Positions 17,560-23,321 of a DNA stretch of 43,706 nucleotides are shown here, in pieces. The DNA is taken from the IMG/VR virus record IMGVR_UViG_3300009774_000009, positions 1 through 43,706 of that record, one strand, 5' to 3'. Origin of the DNA: a virus. Each line of letters opens with the position of its first letter. Positions within the stretch are counted from its first letter, which is position 1. The notes under the pieces are model-generated. The model made no database searches. It saw only the letters and a list, made by a program, of their open reading frames with translations, and was not told the DNA's origin. Made by a program: the position numbers and the translations under genes.

Positions 17560-19590
17560 TTATTGACCGTTGTTTTTGAACAACCCACGATAGTCGATTG
17601 CGTTGGCCCCAAATTCACCTCTTACAGCAAACTTGATAGAGTCAGAATCGAAATCCTCTTCACGGTTGGAACGGAGACCTTCGTTACCGTCAAGGTAACA
17701 ATGGTAAAGGCCATCTACTGCATTAGGATCAGCAGCCAGGTACCAAGCTTTACCACTCAAGCGAGGTTCAACAAGAACTTGCAGATTCATTGCAGAGAAA
17801 ACGTTGATATCAGCGGTTTTGGTAGGGGTGATAGAAGTGATCAACATGCTTGCATCAACTTCGTATTCAGGAGACACGATGATGAAACGAGGAAGGATGC
17901 GTAAAATCTTCTTACCATCCAATGCTTTCTGAGACTTCATAGCCAAAATAGCAGCTTTCAAAGTAGTGGCTGAAATGACACCGGCAGCACTTGCAAGGTT
18001 AGCATGATCAGCATGAAACAAAGTCTTTGTATCATTCATGGTAACATTACTTGTGATCAAAGCCCAAATGATGTCACCTCTTTGAGTATTCCAATCAAGG
18101 ACAAAGCGGTTAGGGATTATGGAGAAAGCAGAAAGATCATCGTTGATCATTGCTTGTCTGGTGAACTTAATACCTTCAGCAAATGATTTTGCCTGCAAAG
18201 TTTGTTTTGCTTCAATAAGGGAGGTGTACTTGATGTCTTCACCTTCAGCGATTTCTTTCATACCACTTTTAGAATCTACCTGATACAGGCTTTTGGCCTT
18301 GAAATCAGATACGGTAGTTTGTTTGGAGATCTTATCCCAATATTCAGGAGCAAAAACATAGTCACCTCTTAAAAGCTTGTTGCTGACATTTTCCAACAAT
18401 AAAGGAAAATCAGAAGTGGATAAGTCACGGGAACCTTTGAGGATACATCCGGCAAGTTCCATTTTACTCATTGCTCTTACATTGACGCCACGTTCAATAA
18501 GCAGTTCTTTTCCCATTTCCATAATGGTCATACCACGATATTCACCACCTTCGTTCTTCTCATCTTTGAAAGTAGAAGGGGAGATACGATGCAATAAAGC
18601 TGTTTCGATTGCTTGACGTTTGCCTGCAATAGCTTCGTGTCCGATAGAGATCACTTTAGGATCAGCTTTCTTGAAATCAGTGATAATTTGCTGACGGATA
18701 GCTTCAATAGTATCATCACTGTTGAACATCTCGATAGCTTTAGCATCGTCTAGTCCAGCAGCGCGGGTGCTCAAAGTAATAGCATCCATACGGTTTCTTT
18801 GAGCTAACGTAGCAGCAGCACGAATAGCCTCAACATTTACAGGTACCTCAGCCTTTACAGCTGGATTTTCAGAACGAATAGCCTCAATGGTCTTTTCGCT
18901 CTGATACAACTCTACTACTTTACCGTCAATCTTGGCGGCACGGCAGACAGAGATAATTGCTTCCAAACGAGCTATTTGCTCGTTATTCGCGTTTGCTCGA
19001 ATCTCTTCAATTGTAAACATCTTTGGTTTATTAGGGTTATCTAAAATAAAAGGGTTAAAAAAATCTTTATCACGCATCGTTGAGTTGATGTCAGCAGGTA
19101 TAGGAGCGATGGCCACATGGTTTGGCTCCCAATCGGTCATCTGATAAGTAACTACGTTAGTCACCTTATCGTCCATCCTGATACCTTTGTAGATGGTATA
19201 TCCCACAGAGAAGGTGTTTAGGATGCCACTCTTTAAGTCGGCTCTGGTCTTATCACTACATTGAGCACCAAGGGTCACGGTACCGATCATATTATTGTTT
19301 TCAAAGCGGACATTACCGATCTTACCCATGACGTCTTCGGGTTTTGTTCCAACACCATAAGAAGGATGTGCATTCAACAGTGATAGTCCGGCATTAATGC
19401 GCTCCATACGTACATTTGCCTCACGACACAAAAGAACTTCATGATAGTTCTCATCCCAATTGGTTCTTAAGACAGGTGTCTCAGTCGCAAAGGTTATGTC
19501 AAAAGTACCGAACTCCTCGTTAAAGGAATTTTGTACGATTTCAGCTCGTGTGAACTGCATACCTGCTTTGAGGGTCATTGGTTTTGCCAT
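17560..19590 (-). CDS. Prohead protease-major capsid fusion
   Basis: 676 aa. The N-terminal 180 residues look like an HK97-type (S78) prohead protease, with His75 in LLNAHPS and Ser128 in NTFSVGY as probable catalytic residues and the family end DWEPNHVAIAPIPAD. Residues 190-340 are helical and charged, in the place of a scaffold. From about 365 (YRGMTIMEMGKELLIERGV) it is a Mu-like/HK97 major capsid domain with RLSGKAWYLAADP and a C-terminal end FAVRGEFGANAIDYRGLF. Such fusions of protease, scaffold and capsid are known; self-cleavage between the parts is inferred. Confidence 0.88.
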   Translation of the reverse strand: MAKPMTLKAGMQFTRAEIVQNSFNEEFGTFDITFATETPVLRTNWDENYHEVLLCREANVRMERINAGLSLLNAHPSYGVGTKPEDVMGKIGNVRFENNNMIGTVTLGAQCSDKTRADLKSGILNTFSVGYTIYKGIRMDDKVTNVVTYQMTDWEPNHVAIAPIPADINSTMRDKDFFNPFILDNPNKPKMFTIEEIRANANNEQIARLEAIISVCRAAKIDGKVVELYQSEKTIEAIRSENPAVKAEVPVNVEAIRAAATLAQRNRMDAITLSTRAAGLDDAKAIEMFNSDDTIEAIRQQIITDFKKADPKVISIGHEAIAGKRQAIETALLHRISPSTFKDEKNEGGEYRGMTIMEMGKELLIERGVNVRAMSKMELAGCILKGSRDLSTSDFPLLLENVSNKLLRGDYVFAPEYWDKISKQTTVSDFKAKSLYQVDSKSGMKEIAEGEDIKYTSLIEAKQTLQAKSFAEGIKFTRQAMINDDLSAFSIIPNRFVLDWNTQRGDIIWALITSNVTMNDTKTLFHADHANLASAAGVISATTLKAAILAMKSQKALDGKKILRILPRFIIVSPEYEVDASMLITSITPTKTADINVFSAMNLQVLVEPRLSGKAWYLAADPNAVDGLYHCYLDGNEGLRSNREEDFDSDSIKFAVRGEFGANAIDYRGLFKNNGQ

Positions 19591-19591
19591 A

Positions 19592-21034
19592 TTAAAGTAT
19601 ATTAGGGTCAGGTTCTAAAGGTTCAGGGGCGATCATGATACTTGAGAATGTAATGCCGGCATCGGCCAACAACTTACGCTCAGCAATTATCTCGTCTAAA
19701 AATTCCTGCGGATCACGGCCATCTTCACGAACTGATTCACTCCATGTTGTCAAGCCTGCTTGTAGTTGCAATACACGGGCATTTGTCTCTTTAACTGGAT
19801 CTAGCTGTTGCACTCTTGGTGCTGTCCAGTCTGTTGCGTTACAAACGACCTTAGTGGATGATAATCCGGTCATAATAACGGCATCCATAAACCACCGCCA
19901 AACATTGACACATACCTGCGGTACCATCATGTTGTACTGCCAGTTGCGGAAATTGGGTGTGATATCAATTTTTGCCATACGGCCACTGGTGAAATTGACA
20001 TTGGAATAGTCCATTGTCAACATCTCATAAGTGATGCCATAAGCGGCAGCAATGCCTTGTAAAATCTTTTTTGAATATTCAGCGTAACCATCAGCAGCTG
20101 GAGGTTTTGAAAATTCTATTGTTTCACCTTCACCAAGATCCTCAATTATTCCAGGTTCAAGGGATTCGAGATCTGATGAAGCCACTCCTTCACGTCCAGT
20201 CCTGAAAGCACAGAAAGCAGCGGCAGCTTTTTGTCTTACCAATTGTGCGTCTTCATAATCGGAAAAGTCAGACATCTTAATGAAAGAGGAAATACCCATA
20301 GGCACGCCACGCACTTGACTAATCCTAAGAAGTTCAAAAGGATGGATGATATCATTAACAGAAAAGTATTGAGATTGCAAAGAGCTCAATTTACCTGTCA
20401 TATCGGTAGGGTGTTGTGGCCATATCCAATAACCTATCGTAAGACCAGCCTCATCAAATTGCACACCAAGACTGGCAAACCCTTTATCATTAATACCATC
20501 CTTGCAATGATCCAACTGATCACCTTCAAGAACTTGAAGTTTTATTGGTAGAGGATTTTCACGGGTAGGGGTGACACGTCTTCTTACGATTAAGCAATCA
20601 CCTGCTTCGGCTATCTCAGACATCACAATACGTTGCAATCCGTAAAAGGTATTCTTACCGTTCCAATCGCAAGCAGTTGTCTCAGCCCAATCTTTCCAGA
20701 TCGCTTTTATTTTCTTTACCTGAGATTTTGTGCCTACGGGTGCCGGACGAATACCCTCACCGACAGTGTTGTTGGCAATGGCATTAATGGCACGTTTCGC
20801 CCATCCGTTATTTCTTACAAAATGACGTGAGCGATTGCGGAGTGTGATAAATCCTTGGGATATTTCGAGATTAGGACCGGCAGAGTTAGCTCCTTTAAAG
20901 GATTTTCCCCGTCTACCCATAGTGGCAGCTTCGTAAGACCTTCGTGCATTAAAGCGAGAAAGGGCAGCTTTCGGGGAAAAATAGGCTATTGACCTATCAA
21001 CAAGGTTTAATTTAGAAGCCTCTGCCATACTCAA
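19592..21034 (-). CDS. Portal protein, lambda family
   Basis: 480 aa. Phage_portal_2 (PF05136) pattern: RSRHFVRNNGWAKRAINAIANNTVGEGIRP, EIAEAGDCLIVRR, LQVLEGDQLDHCKDG and YGITYEMLTMDYSNVNFTSGRMA. The portal dodecamer forms the DNA entry vertex. Met at 21034 gives a 23-base overlap with gpW; Met at 21028 is also possible. Confidence 0.93.
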   Translation of the reverse strand: MSMAEASKLNLVDRSIAYFSPKAALSRFNARRSYEAATMGRRGKSFKGANSAGPNLEISQGFITLRNRSRHFVRNNGWAKRAINAIANNTVGEGIRPAPVGTKSQVKKIKAIWKDWAETTACDWNGKNTFYGLQRIVMSEIAEAGDCLIVRRRVTPTRENPLPIKLQVLEGDQLDHCKDGINDKGFASLGVQFDEAGLTIGYWIWPQHPTDMTGKLSSLQSQYFSVNDIIHPFELLRISQVRGVPMGISSFIKMSDFSDYEDAQLVRQKAAAAFCAFRTGREGVASSDLESLEPGIIEDLGEGETIEFSKPPAADGYAEYSKKILQGIAAAYGITYEMLTMDYSNVNFTSGRMAKIDITPNFRNWQYNMMVPQVCVNVWRWFMDAVIMTGLSSTKVVCNATDWTAPRVQQLDPVKETNARVLQLQAGLTTWSESVREDGRDPQEFLDEIIAERKLLADAGITFSSIMIAPEPLEPDPNIL

Positions 21035-21209
21035 TAAGCTTTCTTCTATTAGTTGGTGCAGGGAATAACTCAGCTTCCATCATGTTCAATATCTGTTTCA
21101 TCTCAGACAGGTTGCGGTATGTGATTTCTTTATCAGCATACTTAACCGTTGTAGCACCTAGTGCAATAGCGTCCTTTAATTTCTGATATTGTTCTGATGT
21201 ATAGGTCAT
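21012..21209 (-). CDS. Head completion protein gpW-like
   Basis: 65 aa, same length as lambda gpW (PF02831). YQKLKDAIALGATTVKYADKEITYRNLSEMKQILNMMEAEL matches the alpha-beta-alpha gpW fold pattern. In lambda gpW joins after packaging to retain DNA. Order gpW-portal-protease copies the lambda head cluster. Confidence 0.88.
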   Translation of the reverse strand: MTYTSEQYQKLKDAIALGATTVKYADKEITYRNLSEMKQILNMMEAELFPAPTNRRKLIEYGRGF

Positions 21210-21213
21210 TCGA

Positions 21214-21230
21214 TGCTTTAAATTAAAGCA
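21214..21230. promoter_or_regulatory. 17-bp perfect palindrome before gpW
   Basis: TGCTTTAA-A-TTAAAGCA, five bases before the gpW start and inside its leader. It may be an operator for head-gene expression or a hairpin that covers the start region. No consensus promoter is evident in 21231-21313. Confidence 0.5.
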
Positions 21231-21313
21231 ACAAATTAAGTAATAGATGTCAACATGAAGAAATATAATAGTTTAAAGAATTACGGCATTTTTTCGGAGG
21301 GTAAAAAAAGGGC

Positions 21314-21342
21314 AAAAAAAAAGCCCCAATAATGTGGAGCTT
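21314..21342 (-). terminator. Terminator of accessory cassette
   Basis: Minus-strand stem AAGCTCCA / TTGGGGCTT with one G-U pair and a short loop, followed by nine T. It lies after the helix-turn-helix gene. It is nearly identical to the terminator after TerL at 23294-23321. Confidence 0.85.
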
Positions 21343-21362
21343 AAAAAAAATATTTAAAAAAA

Positions 21363-21662
21363 TTACAGTTGAAGTATGCCAAAAATCCTTTCTAATATTT
21401 CAAATGGGATGCTTCGTTTTCCTGAAAGGAAGTTTTTAAAATTGCTATAATCATAATCAATATCCTTAGAAAATTGATTAACGGATAAGCCCTCTTCGGC
21501 TAATTTGTTTTTGATAGCTATACGGATGTCTTTTTTTACATACGCCTGCTTAGTCTCAAAATTGAAACCTACATTGTAGCCCGGGCAAAGTTTTTGAAGT
21601 GCAAGAAGCTGTTCGCCTGTTTTGCACTCTGAAATTATTTTTATCAATTCTATTGTTTTCAT
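21363..21662 (-). CDS. Helix-turn-helix regulator, Aca-like candidate
   Basis: 99 aa. Residues about 44-99 form an XRE-type helix-turn-helix: IRIAIKNKLAEEGLSVNQFSKDIDYDYSNFKNFLSGKRSIPFEILERIF. The first 40 residues are an extra domain with IISECKTGEQLLALQKL. It is the last gene of the accessory cassette. An HTH gene at the end of a cassette of small unknown proteins is the layout of anti-CRISPR loci with aca regulators; this is inference. It is divergent from the non-coding RNA and may control both that promoter and the one at 23219-23250. Confidence 0.8.
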   Translation of the reverse strand: MKTIELIKIISECKTGEQLLALQKLCPGYNVGFNFETKQAYVKKDIRIAIKNKLAEEGLSVNQFSKDIDYDYSNFKNFLSGKRSIPFEILERIFGILQL

Positions 21663-21682
21663 AAAATTCTTTTTTATATTTG
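21653..21682 (+). promoter_or_regulatory. Promoter of structured ncRNA
   Basis: TTG (21653-21655), 19 bp, TATATTTG (21675-21682): a Bacteroidota -33/-7 promoter on the plus strand. The start would be at about 21687-21689, exactly at the 5' strand of the first helix of the RNA. The -33 element overlaps the first codons of the divergent HTH gene. Confidence 0.7.
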
Positions 21683-21755
21683 TGGTGTCCGGATGCCGAA
21701 AGGCACTAATCAGACCAATCTGGAATTGAAATATTAGATGTAATTATCTGGACAA

Positions 21756-21780
21756 TTCGCTGCAAAGCGTGGATTAAAAC
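21756..21780 (+). repeat. Type I-C-like repeat end
   Basis: TTCGCT-GCAA-AGCGTGGATTAAAAC. Type I-C repeats start GTCGC, form a stem and end GCGTGGATTGAAAC or -AAAT; here the 3' end differs by one base and the stem is shortened. Two bases later the type V-A repeat starts. Comparison is to the known family consensus, from memory. Confidence 0.6.
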
Positions 21781-21782
21781 AA

Positions 21783-21801
21783 AATTTCTACTATTGTAGA
21801 T
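21783..21801 (+). CRISPR. Solitary type V-A (Cas12a) direct repeat
   Basis: AATTTCTACTATTGTAGAT is a full canonical mature Cas12a repeat: AATT, stem TCTAC/GTAGA, four-base loop TATT and terminal AT, as in LbCas12a and FnCas12a repeats apart from loop bases. Only one copy exists in the window and there are no cas genes, so this is not an array. It lies inside a transcribed, terminated RNA. Confidence 0.9.
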
Positions 21802-21823
21802 TGTGATTTACTTCACAGAATTT

Positions 21824-21852
21824 AAGCAGGGCTTTAAAACCCTGCTTTTTTT
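21824..21852 (+). terminator. ncRNA terminator
   Basis: Perfect 8-bp stem AAGCAGGG (21824-21831) / CCCTGCTT (21840-21847), loop CTTTAAAA, then a T run to 21852. The orientation fits the plus-strand RNA; on the minus strand there is no T run. Confidence 0.92.
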
Positions 21853-22021
21853 ATTTCATTTCGACAATTCTAATCCAAAACAAATCTTCCAATTTGCATT
21901 TTTCAACCTCGGCGTTTCTTTGTATTACAGCCTCTTTATGAGATGCCGCAGTGATTTCTTTGGTGTCCAGTTCGTTTAGCTGGCGATCTTCGTAAATTAG
22001 CTTGAATTTGAGATCTTTCAT
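21851..22021 (-). CDS. Small protein of accessory cassette (56 aa)
   Basis: 56 aa, MKDLKFKLIYEDRQLNELDT to IRIVEMK. Charged, mixed alpha/beta, reminiscent of small phage proteins that alter a host factor; no family recognised. Its stop lies in the T run of the ncRNA terminator on the other strand. Ten bases separate it from the upstream 152-aa gene. Candidate protein anti-CRISPR by location only. Confidence 0.65.
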   Translation of the reverse strand: MKDLKFKLIYEDRQLNELDTKEITAASHKEAVIQRNAEVEKCKLEDLFWIRIVEMK

Positions 22022-22031
22022 GATCTTTTTG

Positions 22032-22490
22032 TTATTTCAATAAAGCTTCAGCTTCTTCGGCTTTTGAGGCGTATTTTTTATTCAGCTCTTCTATTCGATT
22101 ATTCAGCAATTTAACAAAAGGAACAATTCCGACGCGGGTAAATTTTGTAATAGGCAGATTAATGTTTGATTCATCGTCTTTTAGCCGAAATTCTTTATAT
22201 GTTTTGTATTTGCCAGTGTAAATATCTTTTTCGCAGTCCCAGATTCGCCCATCATGCTCTACAGCAATAGCCCAAAAATTTGAATCATCTTCATCCTTTT
22301 GAGGCTCAATGTCGGAAAAAGGTTTTACATACATTGTAAAAAAAGATTTGCTTAAGTCGTAACCATCAAGCATTTTCGCAAATGCAGGAATAATTTCGTT
22401 TTCAGTTTTTTCAATAAGTTGATTAAAAATAGCGGTTCTTTTGTCGCTGATTTGTGCAGCTTCCTGAAATAATTCATCAAAAGTTTTCAT
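22032..22490 (-). CDS. Unknown protein of accessory cassette (152 aa)
   Basis: 152 aa. N-terminal helices (MKTFDELFQEAAQISDKRTAIFNQL), a middle beta part with SDIEPQKDEDDSNFWAIAVEHDGRIWDCEKDIY, and an acidic coiled-coil end (LNNRIEELNKKYASKAEEAEALL). No known domain recognised. Acidic, soluble, no membrane segment. Largest protein of the cassette and a reasonable anti-defence candidate from its position; function unproved. Confidence 0.75.
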   Translation of the reverse strand: MKTFDELFQEAAQISDKRTAIFNQLIEKTENEIIPAFAKMLDGYDLSKSFFTMYVKPFSDIEPQKDEDDSNFWAIAVEHDGRIWDCEKDIYTGKYKTYKEFRLKDDESNINLPITKFTRVGIVPFVKLLNNRIEELNKKYASKAEEAEALLK

Positions 22491-22512
22491 AATATAAAGT
22501 ATTAATTTTTTT

Positions 22513-22597
22513 GCCTACTCTGTTTAGCGGTTTTCGGCATCCACGCTTTAAAATCCAAGATGGTCTGATTGTTTCCCCGTAAAGCCGGTAGGACAGC
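22513..22597 (-). ncRNA. Structured element related to the ncRNA
   Basis: No gene lies between 22491 and 22603. Read on the minus strand, this stretch shares three words with the ncRNA at 21687-21780: AATCAGACCA (22561-22570), AAAGCGTGGAT (22539-22549) and GGATGCCGAAA (22532-22542). CCTAC/GTAGG (22588-22592 with 22514-22518) can close it, and AGCG/CGCT forms inside. It lies in the leader of the 152-aa gene, so it could be a separate RNA, a processed part of the mRNA or a regulatory leader. Confidence 0.45.
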
Positions 22598-22603
22598 ATT
22601 AAA

Positions 22604-22747
22604 CTATTTTACTGAAATGTGATCAGAATCAGAAACGAAGTTTTTAAGCTGAGCTTTAAAGATGCTGATTGCTTCGTTTTTACTACGTGCATTAACTTCG
22701 CGTGAACTAAAAGTAGTTGATACTTTGTAAAATTTAATAGTTGCCAT
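22604..22747 (-). CDS. Small protein of accessory cassette (47 aa)
   Basis: 47 aa, MATIKFYKVSTTFSSREVNA to VSDSDHISVK. The pattern is beta strands then a helix (KNEAISIFKAQL), similar in layout to the 56-aa protein at 21851-22021 (beta strands, then HKEAVIQRN), so the two may share a small ligand-binding fold. Twelve bases downstream of the 68-aa gene. No family recognised. Confidence 0.62.
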   Translation of the reverse strand: MATIKFYKVSTTFSSREVNARSKNEAISIFKAQLKNFVSDSDHISVK

Positions 22748-22759
22748 GACCTTCGAGTA

Positions 22760-22966
22760 TTAAAAGTTTTTTACTAAATTAAATCTATCAGCTATTTGAC
22801 CTGCTACTGTGATACATTTTCCTTTGTAGGATACTTCACCGTCTTTTATAAAGACGCGATCATTTCTTTTCGCTCTTACTACTACTACGATGATACCATT
22901 TTCTTCAGAAGCAAGACAGTAAGGGATTTCGCTGTTGATAATTTCAATAATTTCAGTTGTTTCCAT
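22760..22966 (-). CDS. Unknown protein of accessory cassette (68 aa)
   Basis: 68 aa. METTEIIEIINSEIPYCLA followed by a beta-rich centre (NGIIVVVVRAKRNDRVFI) and a C-terminal helix ending RFNLVKNF. Soluble, no known motif. Spaced 18 bases from the 63-aa gene upstream. A role in blocking host defence is possible by position only. Confidence 0.65.
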   Translation of the reverse strand: METTEIIEIINSEIPYCLASEENGIIVVVVRAKRNDRVFIKDGEVSYKGKCITVAGQIADRFNLVKNF

Positions 22967-22984
22967 TGTGGTGTATATTTTAAA

Positions 22985-23176
22985 TTAAAATTCAAACATA
23001 AAATCATATTGCTTTTTAGCGGCTATTTTTACTTCTTCAGATTCGCCGAATTCATTAAATATTGATTCGAGTACTGATTCAAATGAAACGAATCCTTCTT
23101 CATCGCCATTTGATATTACAAATGATTCAACTCTACTTTGAATTCTTGATCTTGTGATAAAGTCTATTGTTGTCAT
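22985..23176 (-). CDS. First gene of accessory cassette (63 aa)
   Basis: 63 aa, MTTIDFITRSRIQSRVESFV to AKKQYDFMFEF. Strongly acidic in the middle (SNGDEEGFVSFESVLESIF, NEFGESEEVKI), as many anti-defence proteins that mimic nucleic acids are. No family recognised. First gene after the consensus promoter at 23219-23250, so it would be the most strongly expressed of the cassette. Confidence 0.65.
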   Translation of the reverse strand: MTTIDFITRSRIQSRVESFVISNGDEEGFVSFESVLESIFNEFGESEEVKIAAKKQYDFMFEF

Positions 23177-23218
23177 TGTCGTGGTTATTAGTAGTTGTTA
23201 TTGTTCTTAATCATGTAT

Positions 23219-23250
23219 CAAAGATAGTGTCAAATGTGACATTATCCAAA
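23219..23250 (-). promoter_or_regulatory. Cassette promoter with operator in spacer
   Basis: Minus-strand -33 TTTG (23247-23250), exactly 20 bp, -7 TATCTTTG (23219-23226): a full Bacteroidota consensus. The spacer holds the inverted repeat TGTCA-AATG-TGACA (23228-23241), where a bound repressor would exclude RNA polymerase. A second inverted repeat AGTTAA-N6-TTAACT lies upstream at 23258-23275. The HTH protein at 21363-21662 is the obvious candidate ligand. Confidence 0.8.
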
Positions 23251-23293
23251 TAAATAGAGTTAATAAACGTTAACTTTATTGATTATTTTACAT

Positions 23294-23321
23294 AAAAAAA
23301 GCCCCAACAAATGTGGAGCTT
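23294..23321 (-). terminator. Terminator after TerL
   Basis: Minus-strand stem AAGCTCCA / TTGGGGCTT, loop, then seven T. It overlaps the TerL stop codon and separates packaging genes from the cassette promoter. Near-copy of 21314-21342. Confidence 0.85.

Larger units (their letters stand above)
21687..21852 (+). ncRNA. Structured RNA with solitary CRISPR repeats (RNA anti-CRISPR candidate)
   Basis: About 166 nt. Helices visible in order: closing stem GTCCGGAT (21687-21694) with ATCTGGAC (21746-21753, one G-U); inside it GCC-GAAA-GGC (21695-21704) and CAGA-CCAA-TCTG (21711-21722); CGCT-GCAA-AGCG (21758-21769, GNRA loop) followed by TGGATTAAAAC; the Cas12a repeat hairpin TCTAC-TATT-GTAGA (21787-21800); TGTGA/TCACA (21802-21817); and a terminator. 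No start codon or coding frame is supported. Where a crRNA would carry a guide there is a hairpin and the terminator, so a decoy for Cas proteins is more likely than a targeting guide. Confidence 0.8.

Noticed and set aside
21687-21852. A working mini CRISPR array with a spacer
   Set aside because: Only one type V-A repeat exists; it is followed at once by a TGTGA/TCACA hairpin and a terminator, leaving no free guide, and no cas gene is in the window.
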